This document shows, in pieces, positions 16,301-24,379 of a DNA stretch of 64,000 bases. How positions within the stretch are numbered: the stretch's first letter is position 1; each line of letters starts with the position of its first letter. The notes beneath the pieces are model-generated. The model was not told the origin of the DNA. It searched no databases and saw only the letters and a program-made list of their open reading frames with translations. The DNA is from Aminobacter aganoensis (GTDB lineage Bacteria > Pseudomonadota > Alphaproteobacteria > Rhizobiales > Rhizobiaceae), in the NCBI RefSeq assembly GCF_014206975.1, contig NZ_JACHOU010000022.1, positions 1 to 64,000 of the forward strand, written 5' to 3'. A program made the position numbers and the translations under genes.

Positions 16301-18710
16301 GTTGACGGGCGCGCGCGGCAGCAAGCGCCAACTCCGCAAACTCCCGCCGATAGGGAAACGGCGTTCCGTCCGACGACGTGAGCGGCATACTGGTGAGCCA
16401 GCGCTCGCAAAGAATCGAAACGCGCGGAAGTTCAAGGTCTGCCACGCGCTCGCGATGATGGCCAAGAAACACCGCGAGGGCAGGCCATCTCCCGATAATC
16501 GGCGTGCGAAATTTCGCCTCAAGATATACGCCATAGTCCTTCAGCGGCCCCTCGGCACCTGGTGAGATGCCGGACACGCTTGCGACATGCTCGAACCTCG
16601 CCAACAGGCGCTGGAGATGCTTTGCATTGTTTGCAAAGAGCATGTCGGCGCGTACTTCCAAGATGGCGACCGCCTCTGGATCGAGGAACAGCGCATCAAG
16701 CAAGATGTCATCCGCGAGCGGAAGGGTGCCCTGCACCGCCTCCACTTGATCAAAGGCGTCGTCCCATGCCGTTCGCGAGCCTGACGGCTGCCGCAAAAGG
16801 AACTGGCCCAGCATGCGCAGTGCGCCATTCCAAAGCGGATTTTCTGCGTAAGCGGCCCACTGCGCCGTGTCGAACGCGATCTCTTTCAGCCTTTGGAAGC
16901 GTGCCCAATCCGCTGCAAGATCATGCTCGAACTGTACGTGATTATTAGCGGGATTTCGCCTGACCGGGCACTGCGGAGGCCGTCCGTCGAACGCAGTCGC
17001 GTCCGCCGCGTCGAGGGTGCTGACGGGAACGCTATGCTCGAAGGCCGCATCGCGCAGCGCTAACCGTATCAAGAATCCTTCGAGCGCCGTCCGACCTGAT
17101 GTCCAGTGCGCCCAAAGCTTCTCGGCAATAGCCACCATAGAGGTGGGAGCCGCGCCGCTGTCATCCTGAAACACCCCTGCCGCTTGAACCACCCAAGCGA
17201 GCGTTCTCAGGTTTGTCAGGGCAATGAGGGCGTCGTGGTGAGATGCAAGCCACTCAAGTCCGGCGCTGACACGCAGTACGGCCGTAACATCGCCTGCGGA
17301 TCGTGCCCGAACCTCCCATCGCGCCAAGGACGGAGTGCCGGCAATCTTCGACAGCTCGCCGCTTGCCCAAAACTCGGTTTGCCCAATGAGGATCACGCGC
17401 CACGCAAGCGGAGGTTCCGAGCCAGTCATTTCGAGCAGTTGCTTGACCAACTGTTGGGCCTTGAGGCGTGACGCAGGCGAAAGGCGTTCCGCTGAATCGA
17501 TGATAAGAAAGTTCTCAGCCGTTACGGCAGCGTCGAGGACGCGGATAAGGGGATGAGCGAGTCCGAAGCGCGCGCGTTCTGCTTCGTTCAACGCTAGCTC
17601 AAGATGTTCCGGTGCAAGCCATACCCGCGTTGCTGTAGGAAAGTGCGTATCAAGGAAAGCCTTCACCAAAGCAGACTTGCCGGTCCCCGAATCTCCGTAG
17701 ACCGCGATGCACGGCTTTCCTCGAAGCTGCGTCAGAAGCTGGTCGCATTCGGACCTGAAGTCGAGGCGTGCCCCTGAAGGTAAAGCTGTTTGGACAAGGC
17801 TCTCCGTCTCCGCGCTCAGCGCCCGAAGGCGAGCCCAGCTCGGCTCGTAGTCCGGAAAATCCCGTAGCGCGAAGCGGGGCCGCAACCACCGTTTCAGAGC
17901 CGCTATATCCAGCGTACCGCTGCCCAAGCGAGTTTCTCGCGCGCGACCGACGATCTCTTCCCAAAGCCTTTTGGCGTCCTGCGCAGTACCGCCCGCCAGA
18001 AGCGAGAGCGCAACGGCGATGGCATCGCCTTCGTCCTTCGAAGGCACCCGCTGGAAATCGAACGGCAAAACATCAATGCAGCCGATGAGCCCAAGAACGT
18101 CGGCGTCCGTGACGGCCGTTACCGCCGCCGCCTTTAGGCTATCGAAAATTCTCTTGTAGCGTGGATTGGCCTTGATCTGCGCCAGGGCTAGAGCCGTATC
18201 GGCACCGGCCGTGAATTTCTTGATGTCGCTCCACGCACTCTGGAAAACGTCGTGCGCTCCCTGGGTAGCAAGCGCCAGGCGGTCCGTCGATCTGTCGAAC
18301 GGGCTGTCAGTCGTGGTCCAGAGTCGCCAAGCCTGCTGAGCAAACGATTCCGGCAGACCATTTGCCGAAACCTGCACATTGCCTTTGCACGAGACGGCAA
18401 GTCGCCGCGCCACCGCCTTGTCCTGCGCAGTCACGAGCAGGTCATCGATATCCCATTGCAGCGTGCCGGTCTGCATTTGGAGACGCTGTAGATTGCCCTC
18501 GACCGGGAGGCCGCGTCCAGCGAGCGACGACAATACAAATTGCGCGGCTACGCTGTCCTCGAAGTCAAAGCCCGTCCCGGCGGTAGACCGTCTGGTAGCG
18601 GTCACCTCTTTTTTCTTGGCTGTTCGTTTTTCTTCCGAGGATTTCGCCTTCTGCCTTGCTGTCACCGTGCCCGCCCGTGGAAAACCTATAGGGAAAATCC
18701 GCCTTACCAC
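13341..18710 (-). CDS. Giant STAND-type NTPase with N-terminal nuclease domain (Avs-like)
   Basis: 1789 residues, the largest gene in the window. Residues 45-115 carry a restriction-endonuclease-like core: E51 in GFDFEDS, D87/D89 in WDIDDLL, and SCK (K109). An NTPase domain follows with Walker A GDSGTGKSA at about 339-347 and Walker B FLIIDSAERL at about 401-410. The remaining 1200 residues are helical with no recognised domain and are plausibly a repeat-rich sensor. Nuclease, STAND ATPase and long C-terminal sensor is the architecture of antiviral STAND (Avs) proteins, which recognise conserved phage proteins, oligomerise and degrade DNA. It is longer than the usual Avs proteins, and its subtype cannot be named. 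The start is uncertain: GTG 18710 lacks a clear ribosome site, and GTG 18665 is possible. It stands alone between ApeA and a DUF3800 gene. Confidence 0.65.
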   Translation of the reverse strand: MVRRIFPIGFPRAGTVTARQKAKSSEEKRTAKKKEVTATRRSTAGTGFDFEDSVAAQFVLSSLAGRGLPVEGNLQRLQMQTGTLQWDIDDLLVTAQDKAVARRLAVSCKGNVQVSANGLPESFAQQAWRLWTTTDSPFDRSTDRLALATQGAHDVFQSAWSDIKKFTAGADTALALAQIKANPRYKRIFDSLKAAAVTAVTDADVLGLIGCIDVLPFDFQRVPSKDEGDAIAVALSLLAGGTAQDAKRLWEEIVGRARETRLGSGTLDIAALKRWLRPRFALRDFPDYEPSWARLRALSAETESLVQTALPSGARLDFRSECDQLLTQLRGKPCIAVYGDSGTGKSALVKAFLDTHFPTATRVWLAPEHLELALNEAERARFGLAHPLIRVLDAAVTAENFLIIDSAERLSPASRLKAQQLVKQLLEMTGSEPPLAWRVILIGQTEFWASGELSKIAGTPSLARWEVRARSAGDVTAVLRVSAGLEWLASHHDALIALTNLRTLAWVVQAAGVFQDDSGAAPTSMVAIAEKLWAHWTSGRTALEGFLIRLALRDAAFEHSVPVSTLDAADATAFDGRPPQCPVRRNPANNHVQFEHDLAADWARFQRLKEIAFDTAQWAAYAENPLWNGALRMLGQFLLRQPSGSRTAWDDAFDQVEAVQGTLPLADDILLDALFLDPEAVAILEVRADMLFANNAKHLQRLLARFEHVASVSGISPGAEGPLKDYGVYLEAKFRTPIIGRWPALAVFLGHHRERVADLELPRVSILCERWLTSMPLTSSDGTPFPYRREFAELALAAARARQLNVAKGVMYLGDDDGIYEAAFAGAQDLPDDVTTWALETAQRRPMRADLQAKLNQHRKEKAAEHSRRMASDAEYRERHGRKRSIPFVSSGRKLPPWPLGPQDRVDRSFEKAVRSQTFQSLMRARPAEAAEVLLAVLIEDSPEESYGSRGSYREELGLANDGEGYPTAYWKSPFFSFLHVDPASAIDSLLKLVSFCMDRWEHEVTSRGGRSPAPILIRLDDGTERQFRGRYSVFAWSQASDHSNGPLYSSLAALEKWLCGLVDHGADVSSHIDTLMRHADSVAILGVIINVGKRLPELFSAVLKPLLTVAPFYEWDERRVRDSEYSFAGTIWIQSGEMVFEMAREWHAAPYRHRNLIAIVSELCRKDHVLGDFVNAAAAQWTPPDGDKERIEFQIRAAQLDYRNYRAVVAGEDEQVEFVCPAGLAAAVSGFERSRGRARQILVFPENCRRFLAAPAPLPAEQITAIAGLMAAADGDEDVGLEEEMLRPARVTAAVVLLLGAKEWLASNEGVRDRTQAIVNAAMEDTALDKDRSRFRYSMAPSYLEFVAYLVFHEWLADPSLETDSALLRVLTSGDDRAAAVIAETAYIHRATLGDRWWRLQYLALLWSGLMILRPRFDREDGPDQSRWLRRARWLLSRRVSGVPCTVDDIRPLDVAKRVEEFEARQWEEEYHRDGRRFTRDRSRRMSGALETHFLRIAFAWLLIDKNLPAEAAELDERRQLLKAFWAHTAWLLVGSESETSGDYSPMSQFGYKLVEAIAGMVLVTDPAETPSLWQPIFDIGPRGHYAIAHLFKCIFSHFEEDTDPAFFAARWRPMIEAVMAGRGWEGGPWYHQQSLERHALSFARSDALARPSASARLIEPMRDLYRAWALKRLPGDEDNLAGLCGFLSTKAGQPIRLEGLVWIANAIQSASELARLANQGPAADRHWYRDRTSAAFVEFLTTVVTENGPAAVAQPEIRQALIDLVGLAVSKQLSAAFALQDRLKSLL

Positions 18711-19040
18711 AAAAGCGACAAATGAACCCCCAGGGTGAGCGAGAGTGGCACGACAATACCAATACGATCAACAACGAGTGCAGAAAAGCCGCGTGTCTGT
18801 TTCCAGGATGCCAGACATAGAACACGAACGACTGGTATGGAGGCGCGACGCGGAAGTCAGGTTGGCGCCCGGTAGAGGACTGCAGCTGTTGGTTGGCGGA
18901 CACTTGGTGAACCGCCGCCTTGCGGCTCAGCAATCCTCTGCAGGCGCCCGGCACGCTCATGCCAGTTATTGAGCCGGTTGGGCTCGGTAAAACCAGCCCG
19001 GCAGCCATTGGGCTCTAAGTATTTGCCAAAGTCCAGACTT
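18711..19040. other. Gap between STAND gene and DUF3800 gene
   Basis: About 330 bp without a supportable gene. The few open frames here have no ribosome site or recognisable product. It should hold the promoter of the giant STAND gene and the end of the DUF3800 transcript. No strong hairpin or repeat was seen. Confidence 0.5.
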
Positions 19041-19823
19041 TTAGTGGATGCACCCTAGGTAACACGTGCCGAACCGTTGATCGGCTGCCTTCGACAGTTC
19101 GCTTCCACACAGATCCGAAACAAAGAGACCGAAGCCTCTGACGTTCAGCGTGGCCATCCCGATCACGTCCGAACTGTCGATGTCGTCATCGATCTCCCTG
19201 GACTGCTTGAAGAAAGCGTAGCGGAGCCTAGCCCATATCTCAAATCCGAGTTCGATCTCCAAATCCGGATCGTACCCAGAATTTACGCCAGCCTTCACCT
19301 TCTTAGTGGCGATGCCCATTTGTGCCGCCAGCACCGTGCCCGCGTAATGGGCCGCCAGGTCCGCGACCTGAATGCCAGAGGTCAGTCTTGAATCTTGGTT
19401 CGTGTATATTTGGCACCCCCCGTTGGCTCTTTCCGAAAGAGCCTCGATCTGGCTGTCGGGAATCTCGATCCCTTCGTCGAAAAATGCCGCATGGCGTTCC
19501 AATGCTAAGCCGTTAGCTTCGATTAGCTTGCTTAGGGCTTTGGCCGCTTCGGCGCCAATCGACGCCCTTTCTCTGCTCGGCAACACGAGGACGGCAATTC
19601 GCGTACTTCGCAACAGGCCGTAGATGGCAACCCTTAGCTGCTGTGACTGCTTGTTTCCCTGCATCTTTGCGCTGCTTTTGTACTCATCGACCTTAGGCAC
19701 CAGACCCAACTTCGAAATCGCTGCGTCGACGGCCGGACTTAGGTCCTGATCGGAATAGACGAAAGCGCCAACAATAAATTCGCCTCGCTCTTGGATACTT
19801 TCATCAAAGTAGAGGTAACCCAT
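19041..19823 (-). CDS. DUF3800 domain protein
   Basis: About 260 residues from ATG 19823. The start MGYLYFDESIQERGEF is typical of DUF3800, whose fold is predicted to be RNase H-like; the D-E-S motif supplies the first acidic residues. Later acidic residues in SGIQVADLAAHY (about residue 160) fit the conserved xxQxADxxA block of this family. DUF3800 proteins occur widely in defence islands and mobile elements, and their function is unproven. The ORF can be extended to 19934, but the first 37 residues do not resemble the family. The ribosome site before 19823 is weak. It is not closely coupled to either neighbour. Confidence 0.75.
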   Translation of the reverse strand: MGYLYFDESIQERGEFIVGAFVYSDQDLSPAVDAAISKLGLVPKVDEYKSSAKMQGNKQSQQLRVAIYGLLRSTRIAVLVLPSRERASIGAEAAKALSKLIEANGLALERHAAFFDEGIEIPDSQIEALSERANGGCQIYTNQDSRLTSGIQVADLAAHYAGTVLAAQMGIATKKVKAGVNSGYDPDLEIELGFEIWARLRYAFFKQSREIDDDIDSSDVIGMATLNVRGFGLFVSDLCGSELSKAADQRFGTCYLGCIH

Positions 19824-20065
19824 AGTTATTCGCCCGATTGTGGAACAGCGACCGCGTTTCATACATCGTAAACAGTATGAAAAGCCTAGCACAGGACGGT
19901 AGCCGTCGAGTAGAGCTGAACGGCTGGAGCGCAAAGGCGGGGCCGAGGGTATGCTGTCTAAGTCTGCTGCTGGGTGAAATCAAAGTTTGCCATAGCGTCT
20001 CAAATGAGGGCGGTTCTAGAACGCGACCCCGCAAAAATCTGGCGGGGCCGCAATCGAGACGACTT

Positions 20066-20698
20066 TCAGATTTCGGTCGTTTCGGCCAAAGTTAGGGCAT
20101 CATCGATATCAACGCCAAGGTAGCGAACCGTGTTCTCTATCTTGGTGTGTCCAAGCAGGATTTGAATGGCTCGAAGGTTACCGGTCGCCTTGTAAATGAG
20201 TGCCGCCTTGGTGCGGCGGAGCGAATGTGTCCCGTACTCTTCTGATGGCAACCCGATTGCCGTCACCCACTCATCGACCAGCCGTGCATATTGCCGGGTG
20301 CTCAAATGCCCTTCGGGATTAACTCGACTAGGGAAAGCAAAGTCGTCGATACTGCCGCCGCGACGCTCGAGCCAAGAGAGCAAACTTGCCCTCGCATCCG
20401 CTGTGATCTCGAACTGAACCGGCCTTCCCGTCTTCTGCTGGATCACCATCGATCGGTTCCGTATCGCCGGGCCGGACACGAGCGACCCGATCCTCATTTT
20501 CACAAGGTCGCAACCGCGAAGCTTGCTATCGATTGCCAGATCAAACAAGGCTCGATCACGCATCCGACCTTCGCGATCCAGGAAAAACCGGATCAGCCAT
20601 ATCTGCTTCACTTTGAGCGGTCGTTTGACGCCGACCTGCTTACCTGCGTTCCACGCCGGCCGACCTTTGGCTGCGGGATCATATTGTGAAATACCCAT
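20066..20698 (-). CDS. Tyrosine recombinase / phage integrase-family protein
   Basis: 210 residues from ATG 20698, preceded by AAGGAG at 7 bp. The catalytic set is complete: R61 in KLRGCDL, K89 in QQKTGRP, H158 and R161 in THSLRR, H184 in LLGHTKI and Y193 in VRYLGV. The N-terminal core-binding domain is short, so this is a compact integrase of the kind common on rhizobial plasmids and islands. It lies alone in the middle of the defence cluster with no excisionase or obvious attachment site beside it. It may have brought in flanking cargo, or act on another element. Confidence 0.9.
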   Translation of the reverse strand: MGISQYDPAAKGRPAWNAGKQVGVKRPLKVKQIWLIRFFLDREGRMRDRALFDLAIDSKLRGCDLVKMRIGSLVSGPAIRNRSMVIQQKTGRPVQFEITADARASLLSWLERRGGSIDDFAFPSRVNPEGHLSTRQYARLVDEWVTAIGLPSEEYGTHSLRRTKAALIYKATGNLRAIQILLGHTKIENTVRYLGVDIDDALTLAETTEI

Positions 20699-20830
20699 TG
20701 TCGTTCTCCTTCGGCCTACTTTGGCCATTGGAGAAACGATCGGAACGTCTTGCGCGTGAGGGGGGCCGAGAGCGGTGTGACCGGTTTAGGGCGACAGTAG
20801 GCAATAGCCGCTGTTGATCTGCCACGCTCG

Positions 20831-22315
20831 CTATCGGTGCTTATGCCGCTTGACACGGAATGGACTTTTTACTCGGCGTCCACGTCTGAACGTGCTCTCC
20901 AGATCCTTCGGATCCGCAAGATCAAACGCTTCTCTGTTAGTTGCTAAGCTCGCCCTTAGCTCTGGCGTCCAGTCAGGGGCATCCATCACGAGCAGATCCT
21001 CTGATCTCGACCTAATCTGTCCGTTTCCACGGTATACGTCGAGGGCGATACCCACAACGGTTTCAAGCTGTGGCTGCTCGGAGAAAAATGCCAGGCAGTA
21101 GGTCTCCAGCATCCCCCCTCTATATTTGCGGTACTCATCTAGCGTGCCAAAATTCTTTTCGTGCGCAACGCTAAGGAAGACGTAACCCACGTTCCTCTCA
21201 CCGCGGCTTCTCCCGATTATGGCTCGCCGAATGAACCGCGCAAATCCTTCGTCGACCGCGCGCTCAAGCGCCGACCACAAGATTTGAGCAAGGTGGATAC
21301 GGTTTATTCTATTCTCAGCGGCCATGACGCGCAGACCACGCTCCGACAATTCTGTGGATGGAGCGTAACCCAGCAGCCCTATTGACGTCCCTTTCAGAAC
21401 ATCGTCAGAGATTAGCTCGATCACTCGGTCCCAAAGACGCGATGATTCCTTTGCGCCGTTGAATTGATGATAAATAGTGGAAGAAGCGTATGTCTCATAC
21501 TGGCCTTCTGGAATAACGAAGACACTACGTCTTGCCTTTATTCTTAATTTTTTGGGGACGAACGCAGCCTTGCCGTCTGTGAAAGCGTTCATCATGTAGG
21601 TGGCGATCAGGTCATCCTCACCCGCAGCAATTGCCAGGCGGCCAGATCTGAGGAGCCGAGCCCGAGCCTGGAGGTAATCTGTGAAATCGGTGATGGTGTC
21701 CAGCTCGCGCATCACGAGCTCGAGACCTGCCTGATCGAACACATGCACGAACGTGCCGTCCGGGTTCGTGTCCCCCACTGTGAAGGGTCGGAAGTTCTTG
21801 CGATCGAGATCAACATGGCTCCCGCCCTTTAGGGACGGTTCAATCATGAATGTTCCACGCGCATGCCCGAAGTACTTTCGGCTTGCGGCGTTGCAACCGT
21901 TCGCCACCGCAATGAGATGGGTGATTCGCTCTTCTTTGGGTGGAAGAGAAATTGGAAGTCTTTGCTCACATTGCTTGTCGATGAAAATCCGATCCGGATG
22001 CAGGTCAAGCCAACGCTCGGCTCCCACCAGTTGGCCGATCGACGCATTCACTGCGCGTCTGTACCATCGGCTCCAGGCCAATCCAACCGGCTTATCTGCC
22101 TGCCAAGTTGCATCCTTGTCGCTGAAAATAAGTATGTGCGGACCAAACACGACCATGAGGTCAGCAAATTCCTGGCCGCCTCCGGTTGAGCTCTTCGTGC
22201 GATCGTTGAACGTGTTGGGATATGACCAAAGCCGCAGGAATGACCGATCGGCAAATCCCGCCAATGTCCGCTCGGTTGCTGTGAAACCCTCGCCCCGTTT
22301 GATGCTTGTGCTCAT
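20831..22315 (-). CDS. Unrecognised protein with a nuclease-like N-terminus
   Basis: About 494 residues from ATG 22315, preceded by GAGGGGGG. No family is recognised. Near the N-terminus, RSFLRLWSYPNTFND is followed by GGQEFADLMVVFGPHILIFSDK, an E49-x2-D52 ... S65-D-K67 pattern in a strand-helix-strand setting. That pattern resembles PD-(D/E)xK nuclease cores (inference). The C-terminal 250 residues are alpha/beta with no visible motif and end in a very basic stretch (FRRGRRVKSPFRVKRHKHR), which could bind nucleic acid. It sits between the orphan integrase and the nuclease-HerA pair, all on the same strand, so a defence role is likely from context. It may be a nuclease effector that acts alone. 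Confidence 0.55.
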   Translation of the reverse strand: MSTSIKRGEGFTATERTLAGFADRSFLRLWSYPNTFNDRTKSSTGGGQEFADLMVVFGPHILIFSDKDATWQADKPVGLAWSRWYRRAVNASIGQLVGAERWLDLHPDRIFIDKQCEQRLPISLPPKEERITHLIAVANGCNAASRKYFGHARGTFMIEPSLKGGSHVDLDRKNFRPFTVGDTNPDGTFVHVFDQAGLELVMRELDTITDFTDYLQARARLLRSGRLAIAAGEDDLIATYMMNAFTDGKAAFVPKKLRIKARRSVFVIPEGQYETYASSTIYHQFNGAKESSRLWDRVIELISDDVLKGTSIGLLGYAPSTELSERGLRVMAAENRINRIHLAQILWSALERAVDEGFARFIRRAIIGRSRGERNVGYVFLSVAHEKNFGTLDEYRKYRGGMLETYCLAFFSEQPQLETVVGIALDVYRGNGQIRSRSEDLLVMDAPDWTPELRASLATNREAFDLADPKDLESTFRRGRRVKSPFRVKRHKHR

Positions 22316-22531
22316 TGCCCCCCTCGCAGCTGCACGCAAAAAAAGGCGGACTATCGGAACGCCCCCAAGGCGGTCTATCGAGTTGCGTTGGCTACGCCAA
22401 TAAGAAATGGCAGGTTTAGGTCACCGACAGGTATCCTCCATGGGCGCAGTTCAAGCTATTGTGTTGGAAGCGCTAGCAGAAGCTGGGTGCAGTGGCTTGC
22501 CGGATGGATTCGAGTGGCAGTAGTTCATCTT

Positions 22532-24379
22532 CTACTCGGCTTTGATAAGGACCTTGCCGCGCCATCGATCGATGACGGTGTCAAAATCGACAGGGCGCCA
22601 ATCAGCATTCCATTCCTGCAGGTAATTAACGCTTCGCGAGTGCGGTTCCGGCACCGGAAGTGCGAAATGGCCCACGGTAGGCATGAGGGGAGCGTCGCCC
22701 ACGATAAGGAACTCGCCTTGGCCCAAGTTCGGCAACAAGTCACCGACGCCAGTAGACAAGTCAGGGAGAAGGGATTTGACGTAGGCTTGGTCGACGGCGT
22801 TGGTGAGACGTAGCGATATATAGTTCGAGCATTGCGAAAAGATGGTCTCCGACACTTCCGAAGGGCGCTGACTAACCACCATCAACGTTACGCCATACTT
22901 ACGCCCTTCTTTGGCGATGCGTTCGATCGACTTTCGAGAGGAATCATAGGCCGCGCCACCCGAGCGTGGGACATAGTTGTGCGCTTCCTCGCAGACGACA
23001 AGGATCGGAACATCACTTACCTCCCCGCCTACGTGACGGGTCTTCGAATAGTGAAATCCGAAGTCGAAGATCATTCGCGAGATAAGGCTCACAACGATGC
23101 TCAGAACTTCAAATGGTATGCCGCTCAGATCGACGATCGAGACGTTCGATTTGGTGAGATAACCCACGAACTGCCGAACCACATCGACGAAGTCGTCCGT
23201 CGACAGATCAGTTCCGTTTGGTCTCTTCGGGTAGAACAAGAATTGCAGCCTCGGGTCGGCCAAGCGAGTGCGAAGGCGCAGGATCAGGCGGTCGAACTCG
23301 CCGTTGAAGGGACCGTTCGACGCTTTCGTTGCCGCGGCTGTTGAGGACACGACGAAGGACTGGAGGCCGCTGAAATAGAAGTCGTCGCGATCCGCAACTA
23401 GCGTGCCGTCAACCAGTTTGGGCTTTCCTTCCTCAGGTAGCTTGCCAATTACCTCGGTGTTCATGTTTTCAAGGTAGGTCACGACCTCGTCGATCGAGAA
23501 GTAGATTGGAGTATCGAAGGAAACGTTGGTCAGGGCCGGGTTGTGCCGGCATTTATTCCTGACCACGGCGTGTCGGAATTGGGAAATCTGGTTGTGCGAA
23601 TTCTGCTCGTTGCTCTCAATGAAAATATCCTCGAGTTCCTGGGCGTTCATGAGCCAGTACGGCAATCTAAGGTTGTCTACATTGAGTAGGTTGAGAGTGA
23701 AGCCCTCAGTATCCGCGAGCTTGAAAGCCGCGGCGTATTCCGCGTGGATGTCGAAGATGACGATGTGCGAGTTCTTTTGAGCTGCTTTATGGGAATTGGC
23801 TTTCGATTCGATCCCAACGACTGCCTGCAAGATCTTTGCGACCGCACAGGATTTGCCGGAGCCCGTCGATCCGACGACGGCCACATGCTTGCTGAAAAAG
23901 CGGTCTCCGTCGATCTCTAGCAGCACGTCTGGTGCGATGCCGAGCGTTCCGAGCGAAAACCGCGACTTGATCTGCTGTGAGAATATTTCTTTTAGCACCG
24001 ATGCTGGGGTGACATAGGCATGCTCCGTAGGGACTGGCAGAGAATGCGATCCGCGCGAGAACTCGCCGTCTTCCGAAAGCGTGCCGATCGGCTGCGTATC
24101 TATCTGGAAGCGGAAAGCGACTGTGTGGGCATCGGAACTGCCCGCGGTGTCGCCGTCATCCGTCGAGCCCACAGCCGCGCGCCGCTCGACATGCGAGGCC
24201 CGTACCGCCGTAATCGTGGCCAGCAGGTGCAGGTTGTTGCCTGAAGCTATGAGCAGATACTGGCCGACGCCCAACTTGGACTTGTGCTTCTCAAATTCCT
24301 CGGCCGAGGAAATCTCGATGCGGACCAGAGAGTGAGAGCTGTCTGTAACGCTGCCGACGGGCTCGCCAAGGTCAGGCAT
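22532..24379 (-). CDS. HerA/DUF87-family ATPase of a nuclease-HerA system
   Basis: 615 residues from ATG 24379, preceded by AAGGAG at 5 bp. An N-terminal beta-barrel-like region (HAS type) is followed by Walker A VGSTGSGKS at about residue 170, an arginine-rich middle, and Walker B PILVVCEEAHNYVP near residue 480. The C-terminal RecA-like half has VSQRPSEVSET. This is the hexameric HerA translocase type, and it pumps or guides DNA to a partner nuclease. The upstream gene overlaps by 8 bp and encodes a small nuclease-like subunit. Nuclease-HerA and SIR2-HerA pairs are known anti-phage systems, so the two genes most likely form one complex. Confidence 0.9.
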   Translation of the reverse strand: MPDLGEPVGSVTDSSHSLVRIEISSAEEFEKHKSKLGVGQYLLIASGNNLHLLATITAVRASHVERRAAVGSTDDGDTAGSSDAHTVAFRFQIDTQPIGTLSEDGEFSRGSHSLPVPTEHAYVTPASVLKEIFSQQIKSRFSLGTLGIAPDVLLEIDGDRFFSKHVAVVGSTGSGKSCAVAKILQAVVGIESKANSHKAAQKNSHIVIFDIHAEYAAAFKLADTEGFTLNLLNVDNLRLPYWLMNAQELEDIFIESNEQNSHNQISQFRHAVVRNKCRHNPALTNVSFDTPIYFSIDEVVTYLENMNTEVIGKLPEEGKPKLVDGTLVADRDDFYFSGLQSFVVSSTAAATKASNGPFNGEFDRLILRLRTRLADPRLQFLFYPKRPNGTDLSTDDFVDVVRQFVGYLTKSNVSIVDLSGIPFEVLSIVVSLISRMIFDFGFHYSKTRHVGGEVSDVPILVVCEEAHNYVPRSGGAAYDSSRKSIERIAKEGRKYGVTLMVVSQRPSEVSETIFSQCSNYISLRLTNAVDQAYVKSLLPDLSTGVGDLLPNLGQGEFLIVGDAPLMPTVGHFALPVPEPHSRSVNYLQEWNADWRPVDFDTVIDRWRGKVLIKAE

